Numbered from the stretch's first letter, positions 1-9,371 are shown. The stretch: 64,000 nucleotides of DNA from Celerinatantimonas diazotrophica (GCF_004339545.1 NZ_SMGD01000016.1:1-64000), one strand, 5' to 3'. Program-made: numbers and translations. The notes: generated by a model from the letters alone, not told the origin.

Positions 1-36
1 GGGGTTTCCCCATGTGAAAGTAGGTCACTGCCAGGC
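1..36 (+). rRNA. rrf: 5S ribosomal RNA, 3' end only
   Basis: The first 36 bases match the 3' terminal part of gammaproteobacterial 5S rRNA: the helix IV hairpin (GGGG-TTT-CCCC), the AGTAGG loop E strand and the closing CTGCCAGGC that pairs with the 5' end of the molecule. The rest of the rRNA operon lies before the window. A perfect rho-independent terminator follows within ten bases, as expected for the end of an rrn operon. Confidence 0.93.
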
Positions 37-45
37 TTCGAATTG

Positions 46-74
46 AGCCCCATCCGTTGGATGGGGCTTTTTTT
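46..74 (+). terminator. rrn operon terminator
   Basis: Perfect 10-bp stem AGCCCCATCC / GGATGGGGCT with a GTT loop, followed by a run of T residues. It lies directly after the 5S end and so should stop rRNA transcription. Confidence 0.93.
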
Positions 75-430
75 ATGGGTGGGATTTTGTCCCTGTCCCG
101 GATTGCTGTTGATTGACGGGACACTGCCTGGTGTTCCCTCGTGTCTATCTTCCAGCGCTCATTCTGCTCTCTCTTATTGGCCAAAGCATGTTCTGTGCTT
201 TATCGAACCGCTTGAAATAATACCTTGGGGGTGACTTCCACCTGAACTCGATGGCTGACACACTCTATTTTGGGAAGGGATGTCGGTGATTATTCCATTT
301 CACTTTTTTATTACGTTACGCACTCAGCTAAATTTGTATCCACTATCTAATTGCTTTTGCTCCTATTTACTACCGAATTTTTATATAATTATGTTCAATA
401 CATGTGTCATTAAATATCGGTTGTAAAGTA
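75..430. other. non-coding gap between rrn terminator and tag
   Basis: No convincing gene. It holds a short inverted repeat (TGTCCCG at 94-100, CGGGACA at 117-123) and a good -10 box, TATAAT at 384-389, which is the likely tag promoter. No clear -35 box is seen at the right distance. The small open frame at 43-234 overlaps the terminator and looks like no protein family. Confidence 0.5.
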
Positions 431-1126
431 GTGGTTGAGAGTTATCAGTCGTTATATCAGCGTGCTGCTGAACGAAAGGGATCGATTGAGGCTTTGGAGA
501 AGTTACTATCTAAGCCTCGAACTAATGATGAGCTTATGGCAATAGATGATTCTGCCTGGCTAGAAGAGTTTACCCGGAAAATTTTTCAAAGTGGCTTTTA
601 TTGGTCTGTCGTTGATGCCAAATGGGCTGGATTTCAAGAAGTGTTTTGGCATTTTTCAATCGAAAAATTATTGTTAATGCCACCGGAAATGCTCGAGCGT
701 AAAGCCAGTGACCCACGGATCATTCGTAACTTTAAGAAGGTGAAGACAATTAGAGATAATTGTTTAATGATCCACGATATTGCGCAAAAACATGGTAGTT
801 TTAGTACATTTATAGCAAATTTTCCTAGTGAAGATATTGTGCAGTTATGGAATGAGTTAAAAATCCATGGAGCGCGTCTTGGCGGTAATACGGGCGCTTA
901 TGCGTTGCGTGCAATGGGTAAAGATACGTTTGTATTATCGCGAGATATTGAAGGCTATTGTCGTGCTTGTGACGTAATTGACGGTGGTCTACATAGCAAA
1001 CGCTCTCATTTGGCTATTCAGGCGATGTTTCTTCAATTTCAGGAACAAAGCGGTCGATCTTATCAGGAGCTCAGTCAGCTCGTTGCTTATAGCTTTGGTG
1101 ACAATATAGTGGGCTGGCAGAACTAA
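431..1126 (+). CDS. tag: DNA-3-methyladenine glycosylase I
   Basis: Predicted Tag-type glycosylase that removes 3-methyladenine from alkylated DNA, starting base-excision repair in the cytoplasm. The 231-residue protein carries the family's characteristic stretches FQSGFYWSVVDAKW and DPRIIRNFKKV, and the helix-hairpin-helix-like segment LGGNTGAYALRAMGKDTF followed by LSRD. The open frame reaches back to a GTG at 404. I prefer the in-frame GTG at 431 because the -10 box at 384-389 would put the transcript start near 396, and because family members begin just before the conserved LYQRAAERKG segment. Neither start has a strong Shine-Dalgarno. It stands alone between the rRNA terminator and uppP. 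Confidence 0.85.
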   Translation: MVESYQSLYQRAAERKGSIEALEKLLSKPRTNDELMAIDDSAWLEEFTRKIFQSGFYWSVVDAKWAGFQEVFWHFSIEKLLLMPPEMLERKASDPRIIRNFKKVKTIRDNCLMIHDIAQKHGSFSTFIANFPSEDIVQLWNELKIHGARLGGNTGAYALRAMGKDTFVLSRDIEGYCRACDVIDGGLHSKRSHLAIQAMFLQFQEQSGRSYQELSQLVAYSFGDNIVGWQN

Positions 1127-1215
1127 AACCCGATTTACGGGTCTTACCTTGAACTCAATTACTGTTAAAATAAAAAATTATTTTACATCTCTTTATGGAT
1201 CTTATTTAAATTACC

Positions 1216-2073
1216 ATGCATATCGTTCAAATTCTTATCCTAGCCATTGTGCAAGGGATTGCTGAGCTGTTGCCTGTTTCAAGCTCTGCACATGTTATTC
1301 TTGCTGAAAAATTAATGGGATTAGATCCCACTGCCCCGGCCATGACTTTATTACTCGTGATGCTACATACTGGGACGATGTTTGCGGTGATCGTGTACTT
1401 TTGGAAAAGTTGGAAGAAAACCTATTTTCAATCTACGCAACAATTTTTCTTGAATTTAAGTCGGCTCATTATTGCCACTTTTGCAACAGGTGTTATTGGT
1501 CTTGCTTTTTTATTGGGCGCTAAAAAATTGATGGCCCATTCATCCCCTCATTTTGAGATTGAACAGTTATTTGGCAATTTACATTTAATTGCAGCCTCAC
1601 TGGCGGCTGTCGGTGTACTGATTATTATTTCTTCCTTAAAACAAAAACACCAACACAATGATATTAGTGCAACTCATTCATTGATTATTGGTATTGTTCA
1701 GGGTTTATGTTTACCTTTTCGTGGTTTTTCTCGATCAGGGGCAACAATTTCAACCAGTTTGTTACTGGGGGTGAACCGTCAGCGAGCCGAAGAGTTTAGC
1801 TTTGCGTTAGCGGTGATCCTAACGCCTGTTGTGATTGCTAAAGAAGGGTATCGGATATTTAAATACGATTCTTCAGCAGTTGCTGCCGGAACTCATCATC
1901 TAAGTATTTCATTAGGGCATGCTTTTGGTATGGGGTTGTTAGGTATGGTCTTTAGTTTTTTAGCCGGTCTTGCGGCGATGCGCTGGCTTTCTAGCTGGCT
2001 GGAAAATGGTCGCTGGCATTGGTTTGGCTGCTATTGCATTGTGGTCAGTGCACTAGTTTTCACATTTAGTTAA
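1216..2073 (+). CDS. uppP: undecaprenyl-diphosphatase (BacA/UppP)
   Basis: Integral membrane phosphatase that recycles undecaprenyl pyrophosphate to the monophosphate lipid carrier for peptidoglycan and other surface polymers; members are linked to bacitracin resistance. The 285-residue sequence has the N-terminal signature GIAELLPVSSSAH with the acidic catalytic motif, and the second motif RGFSRSGAT, where the family consensus is PGxSRSxxT; the proline is Arg here. About eight hydrophobic helices are evident, and the length suits the family. The start ATG has only a weak ribosome-binding site. It follows tag on the same strand after 89 bases and may share its transcript. Confidence 0.9.
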   Translation: MHIVQILILAIVQGIAELLPVSSSAHVILAEKLMGLDPTAPAMTLLLVMLHTGTMFAVIVYFWKSWKKTYFQSTQQFFLNLSRLIIATFATGVIGLAFLLGAKKLMAHSSPHFEIEQLFGNLHLIAASLAAVGVLIIISSLKQKHQHNDISATHSLIIGIVQGLCLPFRGFSRSGATISTSLLLGVNRQRAEEFSFALAVILTPVVIAKEGYRIFKYDSSAVAAGTHHLSISLGHAFGMGLLGMVFSFLAGLAAMRWLSSWLENGRWHWFGCYCIVVSALVFTFS

Positions 2074-2356
2074 TTATTAAATATAAGCGCTTGATTGTCG
2101 CGTGTTAAGCGCCAGTTATATGATTTTTAGTAAACTCTTCTTCATCAATTCATAACCAATATGGCGATTTTTTGACCTCTTGAATCGCCATCTCCACCTT
2201 TGTCATAAAAGCTCTCTTTAGATAGTCTAAACTCAAATTAGGTCTCCGATTTTCGCCCCGGAGTCGACGAAAACTTGTGCTTTATTACAAACCATGGTGT
2301 AGTCATAAAAGACTTAAGCAAAAGCTGATGATCTCTGCCATAGACGGAGGGCCCTT

Positions 2357-3745
2357 ATGGGAAGGAAGACAGTCTCTACGAAGTTATATATCCTCGATAC
2401 AAATGTCCTTTTGCATGATCCTCTTGCTGTATACCAATTTCAAGAACACGATGTTGTTATTCCTATGACGGTTCTTGAAGAGTTGGATCGCATTAAGGAT
2501 CGCCATAAAGATGTGAGTCGAGATGCTCGTGTCGCTATTCGTACACTAGAAAATATTTTCGTTGATGCCTCACCTGAAATGATTCAGGACGGTTTGCCGT
2601 TGGCCAATGCAACGGAACAACATGCCAGTGGAAAGATAGCAATATTTGCCGATCATACGTTGGATCAGCAGGCGAAAAGTTTTACTGCTGATGAGCCCGA
2701 TAACCGTATTATTAATACCGCTTTGTATTTGCAAAAGCTGCATGAGCCGCGCTCGGTGGTGCTAGTTACCAAAGATATTAATATGCGTCTGAAAGCCAAA
2801 GGAGCAGGGTTGGCAGGTGTTGAGGATTATCGTTCCGATCAGTTAATTGACGATATTCAGTTTTTAGCTAAAGGTTTTAATCATCTTGAAGGGAGTTTTT
2901 GGGGACGGGTGAATGATTGTGAAAGTGTCAGTGAAGGACGAGATACTTACCATAAAATTTCAGCTGACTTGCTCGAAGGGGCATATATCAACCAATATAT
3001 TATTGATGACACGCAGAGCTTTGCCGCGCGGGTCATCAACCAGAATGAGACTGAAATTACTCTACAGGATTTAGGCTATGAACGCTTAATGGGGCGTTGT
3101 GCTTGGGGCGTTCACCCCAAGAATATTTATCAGGCTATGGCACTTGATGCATTACTTGACCCAGATATTGAACTAGTGATCCTTACCGGCCCCGCTGGAT
3201 GTGGTAAAACGCTGCTAGCAATGGCCAGTGCGCTTGAGTTGGTCATCGAAAGAGGCATTTACAGTAAAGTGATTGTCACTCGTAATACTCCGGAAATTGC
3301 AGAATCGATCGGTTTTTTGCCGGGTTCCGAAGAGGAGAAAATGATGCCGTGGTTGGCTGCGGTAACCGATACTTTAGAAGTACTTCACAGACAAGATGAG
3401 TCAATGGACGGTTCTTTGCACTATATTATGGATAAAGCCAATATCCAGTTTAAATCAGTAAACTTTATGCGTGGACGCAGCATTCAGAATTCTTTTGTAT
3501 TTTTAGATGAGTGCCAAAACTTAACAGCGTCACAGTTAAAAACGATTATTACTCGCTGTGGTGAGGGAACCAAGCTTGTATGCTGCGGTAACTTATCTCA
3601 GATTGATAGTAACTATTTAACGGCTGTGACATCCGGTTTAACCTACATCGTCGAGCGGTTTAAGAACTTTGAAGGTAGCGCAAATGTTTATCTGAACGGC
3701 GTAGTACGCAGTCGTCTTGCGTCCTTTGCTGAAAGTGAACTTTAA
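2357..3745 (+). CDS. PIN domain-PhoH family ATPase (PhoH2/YlaK type)
   Basis: Two-domain protein of 462 residues. Residues about 8-145 form a PIN nuclease domain (LDTNVLLHDP, then VLEELDRIK and TKDINMRLKAK, giving the acidic metal-binding residues). The rest is a PhoH ATPase with Walker A GPAGCGKT near residue 278 and Walker B FVFLDECQN near 380. PhoH2 proteins of this layout are described as sequence-dependent RNA helicase/RNases, and some act in toxin-antitoxin-like pairs; no small antitoxin gene precedes this one. The start is well supported by GGAGG at 2346-2350. A PilZ gene follows 24 bases downstream on the same strand. Confidence 0.88.
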   Translation: MGRKTVSTKLYILDTNVLLHDPLAVYQFQEHDVVIPMTVLEELDRIKDRHKDVSRDARVAIRTLENIFVDASPEMIQDGLPLANATEQHASGKIAIFADHTLDQQAKSFTADEPDNRIINTALYLQKLHEPRSVVLVTKDINMRLKAKGAGLAGVEDYRSDQLIDDIQFLAKGFNHLEGSFWGRVNDCESVSEGRDTYHKISADLLEGAYINQYIIDDTQSFAARVINQNETEITLQDLGYERLMGRCAWGVHPKNIYQAMALDALLDPDIELVILTGPAGCGKTLLAMASALELVIERGIYSKVIVTRNTPEIAESIGFLPGSEEEKMMPWLAAVTDTLEVLHRQDESMDGSLHYIMDKANIQFKSVNFMRGRSIQNSFVFLDECQNLTASQLKTIITRCGEGTKLVCCGNLSQIDSNYLTAVTSGLTYIVERFKNFEGSANVYLNGVVRSRLASFAESEL

Positions 3746-3769
3746 CTTGCATGTGATAGGAGAGAACCA

Positions 3770-4063
3770 ATGGTTGTTAGTGCAGAGATGGAGAAACGCT
3801 CGTTTATTCGGATGATGGTCGATTCCCCCGTTCAAGTGCGTTTTGCCAATATTGAATCCTATGGGCGATGTCATGACTTAAGTGCCAGTGGTATGGGAAT
3901 TATGTTTAAAGAAACCCAACTACAACTAGGCGATCAAGTGACGCTTGAATTGAAACCAGGCCGTCCAGGGGTGCTCGCTTTACAAGCGCAAGGCCGTGTT
4001 GTGCATTTGCAGCCAGATCCGGAGGGAATCTTAGTCGGAGTTGCGTTCTCAAAAGTTGATTAA
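3770..4063 (+). CDS. PilZ domain protein
   Basis: Small cytoplasmic protein of 97 residues consisting of one PilZ domain. The cyclic-di-GMP binding signature is present: RSFIR near residues 10-14 (RxxxR) and DLSASGMG near 37-44 (D/NxSxxG). Binding of c-di-GMP is therefore likely, with an unknown output because there is no second domain. GGAGAG precedes the start by a normal spacing. It probably shares a transcript with the PIN-PhoH gene just upstream. A hairpin at 4086-4108 separates it from the convergent gene that follows. Confidence 0.88.
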   Translation: MVVSAEMEKRSFIRMMVDSPVQVRFANIESYGRCHDLSASGMGIMFKETQLQLGDQVTLELKPGRPGVLALQAQGRVVHLQPDPEGILVGVAFSKVD

Positions 4064-4085
4064 AACTTGTTTTAGGATTAGACAA

Positions 4086-4108
4086 AAGCTGAGCCTAAGG
4101 TTCAGCTT
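4086..4108. terminator. hairpin between convergent genes
   Basis: AAGCTGAGCC / GGTTCAGCTT, a 10-bp stem with one G-U pair and a TAA loop. On the minus strand it ends in a short T run. It is a plausible two-way terminator between the PilZ gene and the convergent transglutaminase-like gene. Confidence 0.5.
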
Positions 4109-4109
4109 C

Positions 4110-5123
4110 CTATTGTACGGTTTTCTGATTGACTGGCAGTGTTTTAAAATAGTGACTCTTAATGTAGCGTAAAGTACCTTGAGATACCTTGCCTACTGGC
4201 ATAATAGCAGGTCCAGTCGGATCCAATACTAACCAAGGTTGTTGCTTGATATGAATGGTTTGCTCATCGCCATTTGCGCCTAATTGAATGGCTAGGAAAG
4301 CATGCCCAGGAATATAAACGAATGCTGTTTTGAGCTTCGGCTGGGCTTTGAGTAAAATTGCTGCCAACAAAGTCGCTTTGCTATCACAATCGCCCATATT
4401 ATTACGCAAGACCTGAATCGGTGTCATAAAACCGGCTCCTCGATATTGTCCTTTTGTTTGCAGCCTGTTGTATGGAATGCTTTGAATAAATGCCAATAGT
4501 GCATTGAGCTGTTTTTTTAACTTAGCATTTGAATTGGGTTGCGTGGTTTTTGGGAAAAAATAGGTGGCAAAATCTTCCAGATAGGGAGCACTTTCCTGAG
4601 CTAGTTTGGGGTGATCGGGTATAATGCCAGATTCCCCAGATGGCATCTTCAACAGGCGCATACGGTGATCGGCCAAATATTCAGCATAGCGTTTTCTATA
4701 AATGCTATTGAGTTGTTGGTTTAGGTCCTGTCGTTCAGATTGACTACGGGTGCGTATTTTCCAGCTTAACCGTGTCGCATAAGCCGTTATATCGATAATC
4801 GCTTTTTTGGGATCTTGCTTTTTCGCCAGTTCTTGCATACCTCGAGCGATAAATGCAAGAGCGTCATGAGTTCTGAAGGCGGTAAAAAAGCTTAAGTTTC
4901 TGGGATATTGCTGCAAGTCGAAGGTTGCTTGCTGTGGTTGATTGCCCCCCGTTTGCCAAACGTAGCTTAATTTTGCGCCAACACGGTGAAATGATAGCTG
5001 TTTGGCACTGACTGGAATCGTCAGCCCAAAGAGGATCAGCGCTATTATGAGCGCTGATCCTATTATTGGATTGAGTGGCTTAGGCAGTTTTAGAAATCCG
5101 CAGTTTTTCCTTTTCTTTGGCAA
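4110..5123 (-). CDS. secreted transglutaminase-like protein
   Basis: A 337-residue protein of the transglutaminase/cysteine-protease-like fold. The N-terminus has a basic stretch, a hydrophobic helix (about residues 20-38) and a signal-peptidase-like VSA site, so it is probably periplasmic or membrane-anchored. The presumed catalytic triad is visible: Cys in [15 protein letters not shown], His in [10 protein letters not shown] and Asp in LVLDPTGP. Substrate unknown; such domains can be cross-linkers, peptidases or amidases. The only standard start for the full signal peptide is a TTG at 5123 that overlaps the leuA 3' end by 44 bases; no in-frame ATG or GTG exists further in before the mature region. 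The perfect hairpin at 5032-5061 lies inside the codons of the signal peptide. Confidence 0.68.
   Translation of the reverse strand: MPKKRKNCGFLKLPKPLNPIIGSALIIALILFGLTIPVSAKQLSFHRVGAKLSYVWQTGGNQPQQATFDLQQYPRNLSFFTAFRTHDALAFIARGMQELAKKQDPKKAIIDITAYATRLSWKIRTRSQSERQDLNQQLNSIYRKRYAEYLADHRMRLLKMPSGESGIIPDHPKLAQESAPYLEDFATYFFPKTTQPNSNAKLKKQLNALLAFIQSIPYNRLQTKGQYRGAGFMTPIQVLRNNMGDCDSKATLLAAILLKAQPKLKTAFVYIPGHAFLAIQLGANGDEQTIHIKQQPWLVLDPTGPAIMPVGKVSQGTLRYIKSHYFKTLPVNQKTVQ
5032..5061 (-). terminator. perfect hairpin just after leuA
   Basis: AGGATCAGCGC / GCGCTGATCCT, an 11-bp perfect stem with an 8-base loop, starting about 18 bases past the leuA stop. No real T run follows on the minus strand, so it is a weak terminator or an mRNA-end stabiliser. 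It also lies within the coding region of the overlapping downstream gene. Confidence 0.55.
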
Positions 5124-6660
5124 TCGTTTCGGCCCGATGAATATTATTTAATACATGCACAAATGCTTTGGCAGAGGCCTGAACAATGTCGGTTGCCAGT
5201 CCCATCCCATGGAAAGTGCGCCCTTGATATTTCGCTACTATATCGGCTTTGCCTAAAGCATCTTTAATATCTGACTTCTGGTTCCCTTTGCCACCACCGG
5301 CCGCTTTAATTGAATAATCGTCAATCGTGATGGCATATCCCGTCATTCGACTCAGACAATGATACGCAGCATCGATAGGGCCGTTACCTGTGGCAGCCTC
5401 CGTCATAACATCCTCACCACAGCGCAGTTTAACGGTTGCGGTAGAGACGACTTCAGAACCTGATTGAGCACTTAAATATTCCAGCTTGAAGAAGTCTTCA
5501 TCTTGCCGTTGGTTATTAAAAAACACTAATGCTTCTAAATCATAGTCAAAGACTTGACCTTTGCGGTCCGCCAGTTCCAGAAAACTTTGGTAAAGCTCAT
5601 CTAAGTTATAGTCACTTTCACTATAGCCCAGTTCGTTCATGCGGTGCTTAATGACATGTCGACCTGAACGAGAAGTCAGGTTCAACACGTTTTTGGGCAG
5701 TCCAATGCTGTCGGGAGTCATAATCTCATAGGTATTTTGACTTTTTAACATCCCATCTTGGTGGATCCCAGATGAATGAGAAAATGCATTTGAGCCGACA
5801 ATTGCTTTGTTCGGTTGAACGGGCATATTACATAAACGGCTGACCAGTTGACTGGTGCGATAGATTTCCTGCGAGTTGATATTGGTTTTTACATTCAGTT
5901 GTGTGCTGCGAGTTTGAATGGCCATGGCAACTTCTTCGAGTGAAGTGTTGCCTGCGCGTTCACCAATACCGTTAATCGTACATTCAATTTGTCGAGCGCC
6001 CTGTGTCACTGCTGTCAGTGAGTTTGCGACCGACATCCCCAAATCATCATGGCAATGTACCGAGATAATCGCTTGGTCAATATTCGGAACACGGTTGAAC
6101 AACTGATTGACAATATTGCCGAATTCACTTGGGAATGTATAACCTACGGTATCCGGGATATTGACAGTGGTTGCACCAGCTTTAATGGCTGCTTCTACCA
6201 TACGGCACAAATTGTCTATGGGTGTTCGTCCTGCATCTTCACAGGAAAACTCAACATCATCGGTATATTGGCGGGCGTGTTTAACTGCTCTAATGCCCAT
6301 CTCCATGACATCATCAAAACTGCGACGCAGTTTACTCTGGACATGGACGTCGGAAGTTGAGATGAAGGTATGGATGCGGAATGCCTCAGCAACCTGCAAT
6401 GCTTTTGCTGCTGCATCAATGTCGGCAGGCAAGGCGCGAGAAAGCGCACAAACTCGGCTATTTTTTACTTCTCGAGCAATGGTTTGTACGGATTCAAAAT
6501 CACCTGGTGAGGAGATCGGAAATCCAACCTCCATAACATCAACACCCAATTTTTCTAGAGCCAGAGCAATTTGTAACTTCTCTTTAACGGTCAGACTTGC
6601 TGCTAAGGCCTGTTCTCCATCTCGTAAAGTTGTGTCAAAAATGATTACCTGGTCAGTCAT
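5080..6660 (-). CDS. leuA: 2-isopropylmalate synthase
   Basis: First committed enzyme of leucine synthesis: condenses acetyl-CoA with 2-oxoisovalerate. The 526-residue protein begins with the DRE-TIM signature [12 protein letters not shown], has the metal-binding [15 protein letters not shown] and the [14 protein letters not shown] segment, and ends with the regulatory LeuA dimer domain (about residues 390-515) that mediates leucine feedback. AAGGA lies eight bases before the ATG. It is preceded by a leucine-rich leader peptide and an attenuator, so leucyl-tRNA controls expression. leuBCD do not follow; the next gene is an unrelated transglutaminase-like protein. ilvIH is divergent across the promoter region. 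Confidence 0.96.
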   Translation of the reverse strand: MTDQVIIFDTTLRDGEQALAASLTVKEKLQIALALEKLGVDVMEVGFPISSPGDFESVQTIAREVKNSRVCALSRALPADIDAAAKALQVAEAFRIHTFISTSDVHVQSKLRRSFDDVMEMGIRAVKHARQYTDDVEFSCEDAGRTPIDNLCRMVEAAIKAGATTVNIPDTVGYTFPSEFGNIVNQLFNRVPNIDQAIISVHCHDDLGMSVANSLTAVTQGARQIECTINGIGERAGNTSLEEVAMAIQTRSTQLNVKTNINSQEIYRTSQLVSRLCNMPVQPNKAIVGSNAFSHSSGIHQDGMLKSQNTYEIMTPDSIGLPKNVLNLTSRSGRHVIKHRMNELGYSESDYNLDELYQSFLELADRKGQVFDYDLEALVFFNNQRQDEDFFKLEYLSAQSGSEVVSTATVKLRCGEDVMTEAATGNGPIDAAYHCLSRMTGYAITIDDYSIKAAGGGKGNQKSDIKDALGKADIVAKYQGRTFHGMGLATDIVQASAKAFVHVLNNIHRAETIAKEKEKLRISKTA

Positions 6661-6696
6661 GGGGCGATCCTTTTCGTTTTAAAAGTATTCAGTTAT

Positions 6697-6724
6697 AAAA
6701 AAACCCGCTGTTAAATAGCGGGTT
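6697..6724 (-). terminator. leuA attenuator terminator
   Basis: AACCCGCT / AGCGGGTT with a 7-base loop and a run of seven T residues, lying between the leader peptide stop and leuA. Its position and shape are those of an amino-acid biosynthetic attenuator. Confidence 0.92.
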
Positions 6725-6743
6725 AATGATGTTTCAGTGTGAA

Positions 6744-6833
6744 CTAATCAATCAATATACCCGCTCTCAAGCCTAGTAGGTTTAAGCCTGATAATCGTAA
6801 GATAAGCTGTAAAGTCCATAATGATTGCATCAT
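6744..6833 (-). CDS. leuL: leu operon leader peptide
   Basis: A 29-residue open frame, beginning MMQSLWTLQL and ending GILID, in which ten residues are leucine, several in rare-type codons (TTA, CTA) and with adjacent Leu-Leu codons. GAGG lies six bases before the ATG at 6833; a further in-frame ATG at 6839 is too close to it. The stop is followed by the attenuator stem. When charged leucyl-tRNA is short, ribosomes stalling on these codons would prevent the terminator forming. The gene is too short for usual gene callers. Confidence 0.9.
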   Translation of the reverse strand: MMQSLWTLQLILRLSGLNLLGLRAGILID

Positions 6834-6885
6834 TCCCATCCTCAAAAACCGGAAATATGGTTAAATCTTCACCGGAATAATAGTG

Positions 6886-6913
6886 AGTATACTATCTTTT
6901 TTAAATATTCCAA
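6886..6913 (-). promoter_or_regulatory. leuLA promoter
   Basis: Minus-strand -35 box TTGGAA (6913-6908), 16-base spacer and -10 box TATACT (6891-6886). Transcription would begin about 45 bases before the leader peptide start. The region between this and ilvI is very A/T rich. Confidence 0.7.
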
Positions 6914-7034
6914 TATATAAAATAAAAAAGATATAAAAAATCCAATACAGTTAAAAGTTAGCAATAAATAATCTTTTTTAAAGTTAAATTTGATGTTTTT
7001 ATTCTTTTGATATTTAATTTGCTATATCTATAGC

Positions 7035-7057
7035 GTGAACGTGTTAATGTGGTTCAC
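7035..7057. repeat. inverted repeat before ilvI
   Basis: GTGAAC at 7035-7040 and GTTCAC at 7052-7057, perfect 6-bp arms around an 11-base spacer. It lies 53 bases before the ilvI start and could be an operator or part of the 5' untranslated region. No ilvIH leader peptide was found here. In E. coli ilvIH is Lrp-activated; Lrp sites are too degenerate to call by eye. Confidence 0.35.
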
Positions 7058-7109
7058 ATAAACGATTAAAACAACAAAATAGAACACAATGAAGAGCCTG
7101 GAGGCTGGC

Positions 7110-8825
7110 ATGGAGAAGTTATCTGGCGCCGAAATGGTCGTCCGATCGCTACAGGATCAAGGGGTTAAGCATATTTTTGGCTACCCGGGAGGTTCTGTAC
7201 TTGATATTTATGATGCCTTGTTTGATAACTCAGATATTGAACATGTGCTGGTGCGTCATGAGCAGGCTGCTGTGCATATGGCAGATGGGTATGCGCGTTC
7301 AACCGGAGAAGTCGGGACCGTGCTAGTAACCTCTGGCCCAGGGGCAACGAATACCATTACTGGGATCGCAACCGCATATATGGACTCGATTCCGCTGGTT
7401 ATTTTATCCGGTCAAGTGGCAACCTCTCTGATTGGTGATGATGCGTTTCAGGAAACCGATATGGTTGGGGTGTCCAGACCTGTCGTCAAGCATAGCTTTT
7501 TGGTGAAGAATGCAGCCGATATTCCAACTATTATTAAAAAAGCTTATTACATTGCATCGACTGGACGTCCTGGGCCAGTGGTTGTTGATTTACCGAAGGA
7601 TGTGCAGAATCCGCAGAATAAATTTCCTTATCAGTATCCGAAGTCAATCAGTCTGCGTTCGTACAATCCAACCGTAAAAGGACACCCGAGACAGGTTAAA
7701 AAAGCACTGCGCGCCTTGCTTAAAGCTAAGCGCCCTGTTTTGTACATTGGTGGCGGGGCTATTTTAGCGAATGCCTCCGAGGCTGTGCGCGATTTAGCTC
7801 ATCAGATTAATCTGCCTGTGACCTCAACGTTGATGGGACTCGGTGCCTTTGCCGGAGATGATCCACAATTTCTGGGAATGCTTGGAATGCATGGCACTTA
7901 TGAGGCGAATCTTGCCATGCATCATAGTGATCTGATTTTTGCTATCGGGGCGCGTTTTGATGATCGTGTAACGAATAATGTCACGAAGTTTTGTCCTGAT
8001 GCCACGGTTATCCATATCGATATCGACCCAACGTCTATCTCTAAAACGATTGCTGCAGATATTCCAATTGTTGGAACCGTGGATGCAGTCTTAGCACAAA
8101 TGCAAGAGTTAATGGCATCACAAGAGCTGCCTGAGGCCGAGAATCTTGCTTCGTGGTGGCAACAAATTGAGCAGTGGCGGGCCAGAAAGTGTTTAGAATA
8201 CACCACCAAAGATGGCGTCATTAAGCCCCAGCAGGTGATTGAAGCACTGTATCGTGCAACTGACGGAGATGCGTATGTGGCATCGGATGTAGGCCAACAC
8301 CAAATGTTCACCGCTCTTTATTATCCATTTAGCAAGCCGCGGCGCTGGATTAACTCCGGAGGACTTGGCACGATGGGCTTTGGTTTGCCGGCTGCCATTG
8401 GCGTTAAGTTTGCTCATCCTGAAGCCACGGTTGTTTGTGTGACTGGTGATGGCTCAATTCAGATGAATATTCAGGAACTTTCAACGTGTATGCAATATCA
8501 TATTCCGGTGATTATTGTGTCGTTGAATAATCGCTCTCTGGGGATGGTTAAACAGTGGCAAAAGATGTTTTACGGCGGCCGACAATCTCAGTCATATATG
8601 GAGTCAGTGCCTGATTTTGTCAAACTTGCACAAGCCTATGGCCATCTGGGAATTCAGGTTAACTCACCAGATCAGCTCGATGAGGCATTTAAATGGGCAT
8701 TGTCTAACCGTGACCGGGTTGTGTTTATGGATATTATGGTGGACCCTGATGAACATGTCTATCCAATGCAGATAAAAACGGGAACGATGCAAGATATGTG
8801 GCTGAGCAAAACGGAGAGAACCTGA
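7110..8825 (+). CDS. ilvI: acetolactate synthase III, large (catalytic) subunit
   Basis: Thiamine-diphosphate enzyme that makes acetolactate or acetohydroxybutyrate for valine, isoleucine and leucine. The sequence has the N-terminal [14 protein letters not shown] motif with the following RHEQAA (catalytic Glu), the FAD-binding centre, and the ThDP motif [12 protein letters not shown] near residue 445. An upstream in-frame ATG exists at 7089, but the ATG at 7110 is preceded by GGAGG five bases away and gives the IlvI-like N-terminus [11 protein letters not shown], so I chose it (571 residues, close to the usual 574). The stop overlaps the ilvH start (TGATG), so the two are translationally coupled. 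Confidence 0.96.
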   Translation: MEKLSGAEMVVRSLQDQGVKHIFGYPGGSVLDIYDALFDNSDIEHVLVRHEQAAVHMADGYARSTGEVGTVLVTSGPGATNTITGIATAYMDSIPLVILSGQVATSLIGDDAFQETDMVGVSRPVVKHSFLVKNAADIPTIIKKAYYIASTGRPGPVVVDLPKDVQNPQNKFPYQYPKSISLRSYNPTVKGHPRQVKKALRALLKAKRPVLYIGGGAILANASEAVRDLAHQINLPVTSTLMGLGAFAGDDPQFLGMLGMHGTYEANLAMHHSDLIFAIGARFDDRVTNNVTKFCPDATVIHIDIDPTSISKTIAADIPIVGTVDAVLAQMQELMASQELPEAENLASWWQQIEQWRARKCLEYTTKDGVIKPQQVIEALYRATDGDAYVASDVGQHQMFTALYYPFSKPRRWINSGGLGTMGFGLPAAIGVKFAHPEATVVCVTGDGSIQMNIQELSTCMQYHIPVIIVSLNNRSLGMVKQWQKMFYGGRQSQSYMESVPDFVKLAQAYGHLGIQVNSPDQLDEAFKWALSNRDRVVFMDIMVDPDEHVYPMQIKTGTMQDMWLSKTERT

Positions 8826-9319
8826 TGCGGCGAATAATATCTATTTTAATTGAAAACGAGGCGGGTTCGTTGTCTCGAGTTGTGGGGTTATTTTCCCAGC
8901 GAGGTTATAACATTGACTCCTTAACTGTCGCTGTAACAGATGATCCAACCCTGTCACGTATGACAATTACCACTTTTGGTGATGAGCGGATGATCGAACA
9001 GATCACCAAACAACTGCATAAATTGGTCGATGTTCTAAAGGTCTCTGAATTAACTGACAGTGCCTATATTGAACGTGAGATTGCATTGATTAAAGTGCAG
9101 ACACAAGGTGCGATGCGCGCCGAGGTCATGCGTTTAAGTGAGATCTTTCGCGGGCAGATTGTGAACGTCACGTCGAGTGAATATGTTTTGCAAATAACCG
9201 GTGATGGGCCAAAGGTGGATGCTTGTATTCGAACGTTAGCTGAACTAACAACCGTGCTTGAAGTGGTACGAAGCGGAACCTGTGGGATCAGTCGTAGCGA
9301 TAAAATGCTCTATATCTAA
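8825..9319 (+). CDS. ilvH: acetolactate synthase III, small (regulatory) subunit
   Basis: Regulatory partner of IlvI that binds valine and raises catalytic activity. The 164-residue protein begins with the ACT domain ([19 protein letters not shown], then RGYNIDSLTVA), the valine-binding part, followed by the C-terminal ALS_ss domain. The frame is open from 8798, but homologues start at MRRI, which is the ATG at 8825 overlapping the ilvI stop by one base. A strong terminator follows at 9345-9371, closing an ilvIH operon. Confidence 0.95.
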   Translation: MRRIISILIENEAGSLSRVVGLFSQRGYNIDSLTVAVTDDPTLSRMTITTFGDERMIEQITKQLHKLVDVLKVSELTDSAYIEREIALIKVQTQGAMRAEVMRLSEIFRGQIVNVTSSEYVLQITGDGPKVDACIRTLAELTTVLEVVRSGTCGISRSDKMLYI

Positions 9320-9344
9320 TATCTAGATAGATTTTGAGTGATAT

Positions 9345-9371
9345 AAAAAGCCAGCGTTTTGCTGGCTTTTT
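9345..9371 (+). terminator. ilvIH terminator
   Basis: AAAAAGCCAGC / GCTGGCTTTTT with a 5-base loop ending in a T run, 26 bases after ilvH. Confidence 0.93.

Noticed and set aside
43-234. 63-residue open frame at the window start
   Set aside because: It begins inside the rrn terminator, has no ribosome-binding site and resembles no known protein.
2277-2468. 63-residue open frame upstream of the PIN-PhoH gene, a possible antitoxin
   Set aside because: It overlaps the well-supported PhoH2 start in another frame and has no antitoxin-like sequence.
6049-6682. Two plus-strand open frames antisense to leuA
   Set aside because: leuA is strongly conserved on the minus strand; these frames are by-products of its codon pattern.
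7922-8311. 129-residue minus-strand frame inside ilvI
   Set aside because: Shadow of the ilvI coding sequence with no recognisable domain.
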